A stretch of 64,000 bases of DNA from Rhizobium sp. TH2 (GTDB lineage: Bacteria > Pseudomonadota > Alphaproteobacteria > Rhizobiales > Rhizobiaceae). Shown piece by piece: positions 53,181 to 62,195 of this stretch. Both the position numbers and the translations under genes were made by a program. The number at the start of each line of letters is the position of its first letter. Positions within the stretch are counted from its first letter, which is position 1. The notes beneath the pieces are model-generated. The model was not told the origin of the DNA. It saw only the letters and a program-made list of their open reading frames with translations, and did no database searches. The DNA lies in the NCBI RefSeq assembly GCF_024707525.1, contig NZ_CP062231.1, positions 1,116,001-1,180,000 on the forward strand, in the 5' to 3' direction.

Positions 53181-53798
53181 TCAGCCCGCGCGCGACCATG
53201 CGTTGAGCGCCATCCAGATACCCCGGTCCATCCGGTAACGGTCAACCGGGACAAGGCAACCCAATCTCACATCGCGCCGCGCACCGGGTCCGGCATATTG
53301 AAACCCGCATTTTTCCAACACCCGCCGGGCAGCGGGATTGACCACCTGTATGTCGGCCGAGAGCCGAGCGAGGCGAGGGGCCTTCGAGTAGGCGTGATCG
53401 ATCAGCCCCTGCAGCGCCTCGGTCATATAACCCCGGTTCCAATAGGCTTCGCCGAGCCAGAAGCCGATCTGCCGTTCAGTCTCGTCTTCGTTCGTGTCCA
53501 GCTTGCAGCAGCCGAGAAAGCCGCCGGTCTCGCGATGCATGATGGCGAAGACGGTGAGACCGTCGGCTTCGCGCACCCGCCGCAGGAAGCGCCCGGCATC
53601 CGATATCGTGTAGGGCTGCGGCATCTCCCACGCCTTCGATGCGACCCTGATATCGTCGGCAAGCGCCGTCATCGGCCCGATGTCCTGCTGCTCCGGCCCG
53701 CGTAGCACGAGGCGCTTGAGGTCGACTACGTCCGGGCGGTGAACCTCCGCCGGCTGGGTGCGGGCGATGCGGCTAATCGAAAACGCTGCTGTGTTCAT
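53181..53798 (-). CDS. GNAT acetyltransferase, RimJ/RimL type
   Basis: This 205-residue protein has the RimJ-like pattern RVREADGLTVFAIMHRETGGFLGCCKLD and IGFWLGEAYWNRGYMTEALQGLIDHAY, in parts, with the acetyl-CoA loop NRGYMTEA, and RVLEKCGFQYAG. It is distinct from the GNAT at 15342. Its substrate is unknown. ATG 53798 is preferred over 53852, with AGAGGG upstream. It is transcribed divergently from the PNPOx gene. Confidence 0.9.
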   Translation of the reverse strand: MNTAAFSISRIARTQPAEVHRPDVVDLKRLVLRGPEQQDIGPMTALADDIRVASKAWEMPQPYTISDAGRFLRRVREADGLTVFAIMHRETGGFLGCCKLDTNEDETERQIGFWLGEAYWNRGYMTEALQGLIDHAYSKAPRLARLSADIQVVNPAARRVLEKCGFQYAGPGARRDVRLGCLVPVDRYRMDRGIWMALNAWSRAG

Positions 53799-53851
53799 GG
53801 CGGGCACCCTCTCTGACCGCTTGATCCTGATCGCGACCATATCTCCAGCCA

Positions 53852-53868
53852 CTGCCAGATTATGGCAG
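53852..53868. promoter_or_regulatory. Inverted repeat between divergent GNAT and PNPOx genes
   Basis: CTGCCA-GATTA-TGGCAG has perfect six-base arms and a five-base spacer, about 54 bases upstream of the GNAT start. It is a candidate operator of an unknown regulator. Confidence 0.4.
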
Positions 53869-53979
53869 GATAGCAGTTCGATAAAATTTCGGAGATCTCC
53901 CGAATAAACCCGGCGGGCTTTCCGTCCTTGCTTTATCGATCGGGGCGGATGCCGGGACGGATTGGGATCACCCGCGCAG

Positions 53980-54018
53980 AACCCCGGTTCGTGTCAAACC
54001 ACCAAGACATCCGGGGTT
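53980..54018 (+). repeat. Eight-base inverted repeat in the PNPOx leader
   Basis: AACCCCGG (53980-53987) and CCGGGGTT (54011-54018) are perfect inverted copies with a 23-base spacer. They end nine bases before ATG 54028, so an mRNA hairpin could form next to the ribosome-binding region. Role unknown. Confidence 0.4.
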
Positions 54019-54027
54019 CATCGAAAA

Positions 54028-54576
54028 ATGCCGCGCGCCGCACAGCCTTTTACGCCTGATCAGGATCTCGAAGCCCGTCGCAACTGGGCTGGCCCCGTTA
54101 TTGCCGGCGTGCTGACCTCCGATCTCGTCGCATTCTGCCAGAGCGGCGTCAGCATCGTATTGGCCGCCACGGCCTCGGACGGGCTGCCGGTCGCGGGAAA
54201 GGGGCTTTCCGCAATCATCTCGACCGAGGGCAGGGTGCGGATCTATCTGCGCGAATGCATCAACACGCCCCTGCTTGCCGCGCTCGAAGCTGGCTCCGGG
54301 ATTGCCGCCACCTTCACCGAACCGCGCACGCATCGTTCGATCCAGATGAAGGCGAAGGCGACGCGAAAGCGCGCCGTCGAACCCGCAGATCTGCCCGAAG
54401 TCGCCCGGCAGGTCAGGCACTTCGGCGATGAACTGGTGGACTTGTCCTACACCCATCGCCTTGTCGAACACTATTGCATGTATGCCGATGAGGAACTCGT
54501 CGTGATCGAATACCTGCCGAGCGATGCCTTCGTGCAGACGCCGGGACCGGGGGCGGGGAGCCAGCTTGGATCATGA
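54028..54576 (+). CDS. Pyridoxamine 5'-phosphate oxidase-like flavoprotein
   Basis: This 182-residue protein has a split-barrel FMN-binding fold pattern (VSIVLAATASDGLPVAGKGLSAIISTEGRVRIYL, in parts) and FTEPRTHRSIQMKAKAT. PNPOx-like proteins bind FMN or other cofactors; the substrate is not known. ATG 54028 is chosen because the family begins here. It overlaps the following PNPOx-GAF gene by four bases (ATGA), so the two are translationally coupled and probably work together. Confidence 0.82.
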   Translation: MPRAAQPFTPDQDLEARRNWAGPVIAGVLTSDLVAFCQSGVSIVLAATASDGLPVAGKGLSAIISTEGRVRIYLRECINTPLLAALEAGSGIAATFTEPRTHRSIQMKAKATRKRAVEPADLPEVARQVRHFGDELVDLSYTHRLVEHYCMYADEELVVIEYLPSDAFVQTPGPGAGSQLGS

Positions 54577-55937
54577 ACAAATTGGGGCTCGATGCGATCA
54601 GGGACTGTTTCGAGGGCGTCGTGCCCTGCATCATGGCGACATCTGACATCGATGGCGTACCGAACGTTTCGATGGTCTCGCAGATTCACTATGTGGACCC
54701 GTTCCGGATCGCGCTCTCCTATCAGTTCTTCAACAAGACCCGGCGCAACGTGCTGGCGACGAGGACCGCATCGATTGTCGTCTTCGATCCCGTTTCGATG
54801 GCGCAGTACCGGATGCTGCTGGACTACGAAGAGACCCAGACCAGCGGCCCGATTTTCGAAAGCATGAAGGCGAAACTGGCCGGCATCGCCTCGCATACCG
54901 GCATGCACGGCATCTTCCGCCTGCTCGGCTCCGATCTCTACCGCGTGCGCGCAATCGAGACGATTTCGGAAAGGAAACGGCCGGTGCCGGCCCCCGAGCG
55001 CAACCTGCTCGCCGCCACCCGCCTCACATGCGCGGAACTGGCGAACTGCCGCGATCTCGACGAACTCTGCGAGCGCACGCTCGCCTGCCTCCAGCAGCAT
55101 CTCGGCATCGAGCACGCGATCGTGTTGATGATCGATGAGGCGAGCCAGCAGCTCTACACGGTCGCCTCGCGCGGCTATCCCCTATCGGGCATCGGCTCCG
55201 AAGTGCCGCTCGGCGATGGTGTGATCGGCGCTGCGGCGCGCGAGGGCGTGCCGGTCCGCATCAACCACATGAGCGCGGATTATTCCTACGGCGCGGCGAT
55301 CCGCGATCGTGCGCAGTCGTCGGGTTTCGATTGGACCGCGGCCACGGAGATTCCGTTTCCGGGCCTCAGCGAACCCGAGAGCCAGATCGCGGTGCCGATC
55401 ATCCGCTGCGGCCGCACCATCGGCGTGCTGTTCGCCGAGAGCCAGGATGCGCTCTGCTTCGGCTATGACGACCAGGATGCGCTCGCCATCGTCGCGGACA
55501 ATTTCGGCACGACCTTCGCGCTGCTCGAAATGTACGAAGGTCCGGCGGCGCTCATAACCGCTCCGGTGACTGCAGCGGCAACCCGGGAAAACCTCACCGT
55601 GCGCTACTACCCGGCCGACAACAGCGTCTTCATCGACGGCGACTATCTCATCAAGGGAGTCGCCGGCGCCGTGTTCTGGAAGCTCGTGCGCGAATACGTC
55701 TACGAAAACAGGTGCGAATTCACCAACCGCGAGCTCAGGCTCGATCCGGTTCTCAGGCTGCCGGCTTTCGCCGAAAACCTCGAGGCGCGGCTCGTCCTGC
55801 TCTACCGGCGCCTGGCCGAAAAAAGCACCGAGATCCGCATCGAGAAGATCGGTCGAGGCCGCTTCTGCCTTATTGCGGATCGTGCGCTCGCGCTCGAGGA
55901 AATCTCGGACGACATGCGCCGCCGGGCCGCCGGCTAG
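54573..55937 (+). CDS. PNPOx-GAF-winged-helix fusion protein
   Basis: This 454-residue protein has an N-terminal PNPOx-like domain (1-140, CIMATSDIDGVPNVSMVSQIHYVDPFRIALSYQFFNKTRRN in parts), a GAF domain (about 155-325, LGIEHAIVLMIDEASQQLYTVASRGYP and VPIIRCGRTIGVLFAES in parts) and a C-terminal segment (350-445, with FWKLVREYVYENRCEFTNREL and LEARLVLLYRRLAEKS) that looks like an OmpR-type winged helix. This combination suggests a one-component sensor that binds a flavin or small molecule and DNA. The DNA-binding role is inference. Confidence 0.8.
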   Translation: MNKLGLDAIRDCFEGVVPCIMATSDIDGVPNVSMVSQIHYVDPFRIALSYQFFNKTRRNVLATRTASIVVFDPVSMAQYRMLLDYEETQTSGPIFESMKAKLAGIASHTGMHGIFRLLGSDLYRVRAIETISERKRPVPAPERNLLAATRLTCAELANCRDLDELCERTLACLQQHLGIEHAIVLMIDEASQQLYTVASRGYPLSGIGSEVPLGDGVIGAAAREGVPVRINHMSADYSYGAAIRDRAQSSGFDWTAATEIPFPGLSEPESQIAVPIIRCGRTIGVLFAESQDALCFGYDDQDALAIVADNFGTTFALLEMYEGPAALITAPVTAAATRENLTVRYYPADNSVFIDGDYLIKGVAGAVFWKLVREYVYENRCEFTNRELRLDPVLRLPAFAENLEARLVLLYRRLAEKSTEIRIEKIGRGRFCLIADRALALEEISDDMRRRAAG

Positions 55938-56237
55938 ATCAATACATTTCCGGCAAGTCTGTCATCGGCTGGTTCCGCCTCGCGCGGGGCTGGCCCTGCT
56001 TCGTTTCGTACGCATTTAAGTAAAACGAGCGACTGAATTAAATGAACTACATGCCAGCAAAAAACAACAAAGAGCAACTCCCGAAATGCTGTTTAGCAAT
56101 CTTTGAGTATTGGTGAGGGAAGTCTTAGCGAGCGCGAACGCGGCTTCCCTAGTATTTCTTGTAGCCATAGAGGCCGGACCTGCGAACCGCCATTCGCGGC
56201 CGACCCGATCAATCCATATGGCTTCAAGAGGTTTGAA

Positions 56238-57626
56238 ATGAACATCGAGACTCTGAGTAAAATGGTCGAGGGTAGTGTCATCACCCCCGACGAACCCGGC
56301 TACGGCGCTGCCCGCCTGGCGCTGATCTGGAACGGCCGCAAGCCACAGCGTTACCCCAAGGTCATCGTCAAGGCGGCCAATGTCGCCGACGTGCAATATG
56401 CCGTCCGCTATGCCACGGCATCGGGCATGCGGCTCTCCGTGCGCGGCAGCGGCCACCAGTTCTCCGGCATCGCGGTGCAGGAGGGCGTGGTACTCGACCT
56501 GAGCGAGATCAATCACATCCATGTCGATCCGATCGCCCGGATCGCCGATGTCGGCCCGACCGTCAAGAACGGCGATGCGGCACGCATTTGCGCCGATTAT
56601 GGCCTCGGCTTCCCGTTCGGCCATTGCGCGTCGGTGTCGCTGAGCGGCTACCTGCTCGGCGGCGGTTTCGGCTGGAATTCAGGGCAATGGGGCGTCGCCT
56701 GCTTCAGCGTCGAGAGCGTCGACGTCGTGCTCGCCGACGGCAGTCTCTACCGCGCCAGCGCCACCGAGAACGAGGAGATCTACTGGGCCGCCCGCGGCGC
56801 TGGTCCGGAATTCTTCGGCGTCGTTACCGGCTATCGGTTGAAACTGCAGCCGCTGCCGCGCGCCATCACGTCGAGCGTGTTCACCTATCCGATATCGGAT
56901 GCGGCCCGTGTCGAGCGCTGGATGAACCACACGATGCGGGTCGTGCCTGCTAATGTCGAGTTCACCATGATGCAATCGAGTGCGCCGCCGCCGCTCGCGC
57001 ATCTCGCCGACAAGGTCGCAACAGGCATTGCCACCGTCTTCGCCGATACCGACGAGGAAGCGCTGGCCACCCTGTCGCTGATCGCGTCGCTTGCACCGTC
57101 CGGCGCGCTCGACATCCAGCAGAACCTGCCGACGCCGTTCGAGACGCTCTATGCGATCATCGACCAGTTCTTCCCCGTCGGCCATCGCTATGCGGTGGAT
57201 ACGAATTGGGGTGGTCCGCAGGCGCTGGATTTCCTCAGCCAGCTTGCAGTCGAGACGGCCAAGGCCCCGTCGCCGCAGAGTTTCGCCCTCGGCGTGGTGC
57301 TGCCGCAGAAGGTTTTGGAGACGCCGATGCCCGATGCGGCCTTCTCCATGGCGGGCCGCGCTTTCACCGCCGTCTATGCCATCTGGCAGGATCAGGCGGA
57401 GGACGAGGCGAATATGAGCTGGGTGCGATCCATCGCACGCAAGCTCGCGCCATCTGTTATCGGCGCCTATGTCGGCGAGGCGGATCTCGATCAGCCGAAC
57501 CGGCTGGAAATGAGTTATTCGCCGGAAGCCTGGACGCGCATCAAGGCGCTCCAGGACAAATACGATCCGCAGCGCATCTTCCGCAGCGAGCAGTCCCTCG
57601 CTGGCACGATGAAGCCCGCTGCGTGA
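56238..57626 (+). CDS. FAD-linked oxidoreductase, berberine-bridge type, bicovalent
   Basis: This 462-residue flavoprotein has the PCMH FAD-binding fold (SVRGSGHQFSGIA with His73, and GFPFGHCASVSLSGYLLGGGFGW with Cys130, in parts). Both covalent FAD attachment residues are present, in contrast to the protein at 37377. The C-terminal berberine-bridge segment YDPQRIFRSEQSL is intact. Substrate unknown. ATG 56238 has AGAGG upstream. The AT-rich gap 55938-56237 before it carries a weak hairpin (AGGGAAG 56116-56122 with CTTCCCT 56144-56150) and no other gene. Confidence 0.9.
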   Translation: MNIETLSKMVEGSVITPDEPGYGAARLALIWNGRKPQRYPKVIVKAANVADVQYAVRYATASGMRLSVRGSGHQFSGIAVQEGVVLDLSEINHIHVDPIARIADVGPTVKNGDAARICADYGLGFPFGHCASVSLSGYLLGGGFGWNSGQWGVACFSVESVDVVLADGSLYRASATENEEIYWAARGAGPEFFGVVTGYRLKLQPLPRAITSSVFTYPISDAARVERWMNHTMRVVPANVEFTMMQSSAPPPLAHLADKVATGIATVFADTDEEALATLSLIASLAPSGALDIQQNLPTPFETLYAIIDQFFPVGHRYAVDTNWGGPQALDFLSQLAVETAKAPSPQSFALGVVLPQKVLETPMPDAAFSMAGRAFTAVYAIWQDQAEDEANMSWVRSIARKLAPSVIGAYVGEADLDQPNRLEMSYSPEAWTRIKALQDKYDPQRIFRSEQSLAGTMKPAA

Positions 57627-57634
57627 TCGGAAGC

Positions 57635-57659
57635 GGGGCCGCACGCGCATCGCGGCCCC
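57635..57659 (+). terminator. Possible terminator after the flavoprotein gene
   Basis: GGGGCCGC and GCGGCCCC form a perfect eight-base stem with a nine-base loop, eight bases past the stop. No T-run follows, so termination is uncertain and read-through into 57703 is possible. Confidence 0.35.
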
Positions 57660-57702
57660 CATACCCAGGCACGATTAACGTGCTTCAACAAGGATAAGCA
57701 AA

Positions 57703-58116
57703 TTGCCCACTCTCTCACGCGTCTATTTTCAAACCGCCATTCTCTTTCTGCTCGCCGGCATCACCATGGGGCTGCAGATGGCGATCACCCATGATCACAG
57801 CGCCATGGCGGCGCACGCCCATGTCAACCTGCTTGGCTGGGTCTCATCGGCGATCTTCGGCATCTATTACGCCTTCAACCCGGCCAAGGCCGAACGCCGT
57901 CTCGCCTGGCTGCAATACGGCGCCTACACGATCGGCCTGATCATCATGCTGCCCGCGCTTTTCCTCATGCTGCGCGGCAACGCGGCGCTCGAACCCGTCG
58001 TCGCCATCGGCTCGCTGATCACAGCCGCCGCCATCCTGCTCTTCGCGGTCATCCTGTTCATGCCCGACCCAAGCGTGGCCGCGAAGACCGGACCCGCCCG
58101 CGCGCCCGCCGAATAG
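57703..58116 (+). CDS. Small four-span membrane protein with HAHVNLLGW motif
   Basis: This 137-residue protein has four membrane segments. The motif AAHAHVNLLGW resembles the haem-ligating His region in a helix of haem-copper oxidase and nitric oxide reductase subunit I, but the rest of those proteins is absent. It may bind haem; this is inference. TTG 57703 is the start, with AAGGA eight bases upstream. Confidence 0.72.
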   Translation: MPTLSRVYFQTAILFLLAGITMGLQMAITHDHSAMAAHAHVNLLGWVSSAIFGIYYAFNPAKAERRLAWLQYGAYTIGLIIMLPALFLMLRGNAALEPVVAIGSLITAAAILLFAVILFMPDPSVAAKTGPARAPAE

Positions 58117-58132
58117 CGGCCGCGAACGGAAA

Positions 58133-58163
58133 CGCCCGGAGGTGAGGTTCCGCCCTCCGGGCG
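58133..58163. terminator. Hairpin between the small membrane protein and the RTX gene
   Basis: CGCCCGGAGG and CCTCCGGGCG are perfect ten-base complements with an 11-base loop, between converging stops. T-poor flanks make it a moderate candidate. Confidence 0.48.
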
Positions 58164-58224
58164 CTTGTCAGCGCAGGTTAAATTGCGTTTGCGGCATGCC
58201 GATATTGGAGGCAACAGCGCTGTA

Positions 58225-60807
58225 CTAACCGAATATGAAATGGGTCTCATTCAATTCTTCGTAGTTTACGTCCCGAAGGTTGAACCCATCGTAGCCATAA
58301 GGCTTCGTCTCCGAACGAAAGCCAACGAAAGCTATGGTTTCGGTATTCCATCCGATGTACTCCTTCAATTCTTCGAAGTCATCGATACGTGTCCTTCTTA
58401 GATCGATGCGATCCTCGCTCATTGAGAAATCGTAAATGGTGTCAACTCCGCCGTGGGGTCGGAGAACGAAGACGTCACCGCCACTGCCGCCGTAGATTTC
58501 GTCTTCGCCTCTACCCCCGAAAATGACGTCGCCGCCCGCACCGCCTTGAACTATGTCCGCCCTCCTGGAGCCTGTCAGGATATCGTCCGACATCGTGCCG
58601 GAGAGCACATCTTTCTTTTCCAGATCGAATGCGACCCTGTAGGTCTTGTCGCTAAGATCATCGCCGCCATTCTCCACTCCGCCGCTGTCACGGACATGGA
58701 ACTCGAAGAAGGCCTTTAGTCTTGATGACGACTTGTTGCCGGCACTATAATTCACTTGATCAATGTCGTCCGCCAGTATTTCGTCGCCGACATTGAGCAA
58801 CACATCGCCCAGTTTCAATCTGCCGGTTTCCGGTAAGCTCGTAATAACGATCGACTTCAGGTCATGACCTTCGACGTCGGAAATCTGGGGAGCTTCGTTC
58901 AAATAAACCCGGTCGCCCCGATTGAAATATTGTTTCTCATTCTGTGATATGGGTGCATCGTTCGCGGACAGAACATTGATGGTAAGCATGTGTTCTTCTG
59001 ACGTGCTATTACCGGCAGTGATGTATTTGACAGCGAACTTTGCATAATTGTCGCCAGATTCGTTAGCGACCGCCTGAAAATACATCGCATCAATGCCCTC
59101 CCAGTTGATCACCGTGTGCCCCAAGACCTCTGAACCGCCCTGGGTAAACGTTCCTCCATTAACTATAGGAGTGATATCCAGGCCCGTCAGAATCTCCCCG
59201 TCGATGTCGAAGACGGGAAGCATGTTGCGCGTGAGGTGGACTCGCTCATCCTCGCGGATGGTGAGCGTGAGGTCGTCGCCAGTGGGCGCGTCATCGGTGC
59301 CGAAGACGGTGAACTTGATCTCCGCTGCTTTCTTGCTTTTCTCCCCGTGTTCGTCGATCACGTTAAATTTCAACACGCCCGGAAAGCTGCCATGCGCGTC
59401 GGAGGGTGGCATCCAGGTGAGTTTATCGATCTCATTGAGGTCGATGATCTGACCTTTGGTGACTTTGGCGCCATCATATCGGAGAGTGCCTAGTGCGGGC
59501 AGTTCCTCGATTACGATATGCGTTATCTCATCCCCATCGGGTTCATAATGAGCGAAACTTTGCCGGAAAAACGTATTGGCCGTATCTTCGGTCCCCCAAA
59601 CGTCCTTGGAGACGGCGAGCGGCGCATTGTTGATATCGTTCGGTAAAAAGTCACGTGTATGTAATGAATAAGTGCCGTCCGGTTCAGCCATGACAAACTG
59701 GGTCGTCCAGCCGCCGTCATCGGTAGGAAACACGCTGTTCCCAAGGATAGGCAATGGCTCGCCATGAGGAGTTCCGTCGGCGTTGAACACCTGAAAGAGC
59801 GTGTATTGCCCTGATGGTTGAAACTGGTACTCGACTACCCATCCACCGCCGGCCAGTTCTGTTATTCTTGATTCGCCCCAATAAGGATTGATCTTCGTGA
59901 GTTCAAGGTCCGGGGTGATTAGGCCACCGTCCGCCCCGACCACCCGCACAAAGAGGTGGCCGTGGTAGTCGTAGCCGTGGTCCGTCCACACCACGACTGT
60001 ATTGCCATTGCTCAGTTCGTGGGTCGTGTCGCCCATGTAGGACTGTGAATAGTTGATTGGCGATCCCGTGATAGTTTCCAGCAATGACCCATTTGCATCA
60101 TATCGCTCCACGACCTTGGTCAGAGTGTGCGCGTCGGCGTCATTTAAATTGTAGAGGCGCTGATAGCTGCCATCCCCGTCGAAAGTCACCCGGCCACTCT
60201 CGATATTCGCAACCGATTGAAGAAGTTCGCCATCGGCTCCGTAAAGTTGATAGGTCCCGAACTCGCCCTCGCCAGCCAGAAACAAGGACCACGCACCGCT
60301 ATCGTAGGTGATCACGTTGGAGCCGTTGGCGAGTAGCGAAGTCGCAAACAGGGTACTTGATACCTCGTTTCCGACCGCGTCGAAGATTGCTGCCGTGACA
60401 CCAGCGGTGGAGCCCGAGAAGATTACATGATTTCCGGTTGCCAGCGAAACAATGCCAGAGAAATACGAGGATTGCATGTGATGCTCCGCCACAAGTTGGC
60501 CATCTGCATCAAATCTGACCACGTTCTCATAGTAGACGGTTGTACCGTCGACGGTCTGCTGCGACTGATAGTGCTGCAGCCAGCCGCCGTCAGGGGTCAG
60601 CATTAGCGTGTTTACGCCGGCTGCATCGTGGGTAACGACGATCTTGCTGCCGATAAGTGACCCGTCGGTATCGTAGCGGGCTGTGACGAGTGCCCCGTCA
60701 GCTTGCACCCCCGAGACAATCCAGCCACCATCAGCTGTGGCAATCGATGCCGGCCATGTCACCAAGTTATCGAGAAGCTTGACATCTTCAGAAACTGCTA
60801 ATCCCAT
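58225..60807 (-). CDS. Large RTX protein with propeller-like and cadherin-like regions
   Basis: This 860-residue protein has no Sec signal. Residues 1-395 contain repeated strands such as LTPDGGWLQHYQ, RFDADGQLVAEHH and VRVVGADGGLI, like a beta-propeller. Residues 400-730 hold three beta-sandwich (cadherin-like) units with EDxANT, DGDEITHIVIEELPALGTLRYDGAKV and ANDAPISQNEK. Residues 735-790 hold RTX repeats (GGAGGDVIFGGRGEDEIYGG). The C-terminus ends LNETHFIFG. Type I secretion is expected. GGTGGAAA precedes the ATG. It lies downstream of the ROK-like kinase on the same strand. Confidence 0.88.
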   Translation of the reverse strand: MGLAVSEDVKLLDNLVTWPASIATADGGWIVSGVQADGALVTARYDTDGSLIGSKIVVTHDAAGVNTLMLTPDGGWLQHYQSQQTVDGTTVYYENVVRFDADGQLVAEHHMQSSYFSGIVSLATGNHVIFSGSTAGVTAAIFDAVGNEVSSTLFATSLLANGSNVITYDSGAWSLFLAGEGEFGTYQLYGADGELLQSVANIESGRVTFDGDGSYQRLYNLNDADAHTLTKVVERYDANGSLLETITGSPINYSQSYMGDTTHELSNGNTVVVWTDHGYDYHGHLFVRVVGADGGLITPDLELTKINPYWGESRITELAGGGWVVEYQFQPSGQYTLFQVFNADGTPHGEPLPILGNSVFPTDDGGWTTQFVMAEPDGTYSLHTRDFLPNDINNAPLAVSKDVWGTEDTANTFFRQSFAHYEPDGDEITHIVIEELPALGTLRYDGAKVTKGQIIDLNEIDKLTWMPPSDAHGSFPGVLKFNVIDEHGEKSKKAAEIKFTVFGTDDAPTGDDLTLTIREDERVHLTRNMLPVFDIDGEILTGLDITPIVNGGTFTQGGSEVLGHTVINWEGIDAMYFQAVANESGDNYAKFAVKYITAGNSTSEEHMLTINVLSANDAPISQNEKQYFNRGDRVYLNEAPQISDVEGHDLKSIVITSLPETGRLKLGDVLLNVGDEILADDIDQVNYSAGNKSSSRLKAFFEFHVRDSGGVENGGDDLSDKTYRVAFDLEKKDVLSGTMSDDILTGSRRADIVQGGAGGDVIFGGRGEDEIYGGSGGDVFVLRPHGGVDTIYDFSMSEDRIDLRRTRIDDFEELKEYIGWNTETIAFVGFRSETKPYGYDGFNLRDVNYEELNETHFIFG

Positions 60808-60918
60808 TTTCCACCCAGCCTTGTACTCTAGGTAGGAGATAGCGATACGGCACTTTCAATGTCAACCTGAGAGTGTTGGCGATCCGATGTGTCTAGAGAC
60901 TATTTCTCGGGATATGCC

Positions 60919-62043
60919 TCAAGCCGCCTTCTTCCCATCCTTCCCCTTCTCGGCCTTCCCCGCATCCCCCGCCTCACCCTTGTTGGTAAAGTGCGCATTC
61001 CCCAGCCCAGTGCCGATCGTCAGCACGCCCCAACCCTCCACATCCTGCATGAAGGGGATTTGCGACAGGCCCTGAATGACGGCGTCGTTGTGCATGACGA
61101 CGAAGGTGGGCTGGCCGGAGATTTCGGGGATGGCCTTGGCGAGTGCCTGCGGCAGGTTGAAATGCTCGCTTTCCCAATTGCCGCCGGGCAGGTTCTGGCC
61201 GCCGCGATCGATCGCGCCGTCGGCATTGATGATGCCGGGGCAGGCGATGCCGATCACCGGCGCCAGTGCCAGCTTGGATTTCACGGCCTTGGCGATCAGC
61301 GTCTCGAGCATCTCCACCAGCCGTTCGATCGCGGCACTGCGCGCGGGCGCATCGTCGGCATGCCGCCAGAGCGTGGATTTCCACACCTTGGCACGGGATA
61401 GGTCGGGGTGGTCGTCCAGTTTGAGTTCGATCACGCCGGCGCGCATATTGGTGCCGCCGATATCGACGGCGAGGATCGCCTGGTTGCCCTTCAGCATCCA
61501 GGCGGGCATCAGGTGTGCGGCACCGATCAGTCCGGCATCGTCAGGGTGATGCTGGATCGGCACGAGATCGATCGCATGGCCTGCGGACTTCACGAGCACG
61601 CCGGCGCGCGCGATCGCCATTTCGCCGACGACGCTGTGCTTGAAGCCGCCGCCGATCGCCACGCGACCGGTGTTCTTCCAGGCGTCCTGCTTGAGGTATT
61701 TCGTCAGCACAGTCGCAAGTTCGCCCGCGAACTCGTCGATCGCGCCCATGATGACTGCTGCCGCTTCCTTGTCGTCGCCCTGCATCAGCGCGTCGATATC
61801 CTTCTTGGAGAGTTCGCGGGTTGGTTTCTCTCCCAAGGGATCGTCGCCGCCCTTGCGGATCGCCTTGCGGGCCTCGTCGAGCTTGCCCTGGAATGCCGAT
61901 TTGCTGGCTTTGTCGCCGATGAAGCCGTCCTTGTCCTTCAACTCGTTGTTATAGTCATCGACAATGACGGATGGCAGGTCTTCCGCGCCGTGGATCAGCG
62001 GCGCGCCTTCGATTGTCTTTTTCTTGAGCTTGCCCCGCGCCAT
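60919..62043 (-). CDS. ROK/hexokinase-like protein with N-terminal extension
   Basis: This 374-residue protein has a ROK-type nucleotide-binding signature ILAVDIGGTNMRAGVIEL at about residue 188, GIACPGIINADGAIDRGGQNLPGGNWE, in parts, and VVMHNDAVIQGLSQ. About 185 residues precede it, with charged DKDGFIGDKASKSAFQGKLDEA, unlike normal ROK kinases of 300 residues. The ROK Cys-rich zinc motif is not seen. It may be a glucokinase-related sugar kinase; the activity is inference. ATG 62043 has GGAG six bases upstream. Confidence 0.82.
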   Translation of the reverse strand: MARGKLKKKTIEGAPLIHGAEDLPSVIVDDYNNELKDKDGFIGDKASKSAFQGKLDEARKAIRKGGDDPLGEKPTRELSKKDIDALMQGDDKEAAAVIMGAIDEFAGELATVLTKYLKQDAWKNTGRVAIGGGFKHSVVGEMAIARAGVLVKSAGHAIDLVPIQHHPDDAGLIGAAHLMPAWMLKGNQAILAVDIGGTNMRAGVIELKLDDHPDLSRAKVWKSTLWRHADDAPARSAAIERLVEMLETLIAKAVKSKLALAPVIGIACPGIINADGAIDRGGQNLPGGNWESEHFNLPQALAKAIPEISGQPTFVVMHNDAVIQGLSQIPFMQDVEGWGVLTIGTGLGNAHFTNKGEAGDAGKAEKGKDGKKAA

Positions 62044-62195
62044 TCGCATCTCCTTGCCCGCTGCAATCCAGCATTTCACCAACGCGGATGGTTGAGGGCG
62101 AGTTCCCGCGCGGCAATCGATGAGGAACGATTTGGCCCTCATGACGTTCGGAACCAATGCACGGCTACAGCTATGATGAGAGCAAGGAGCATGCC

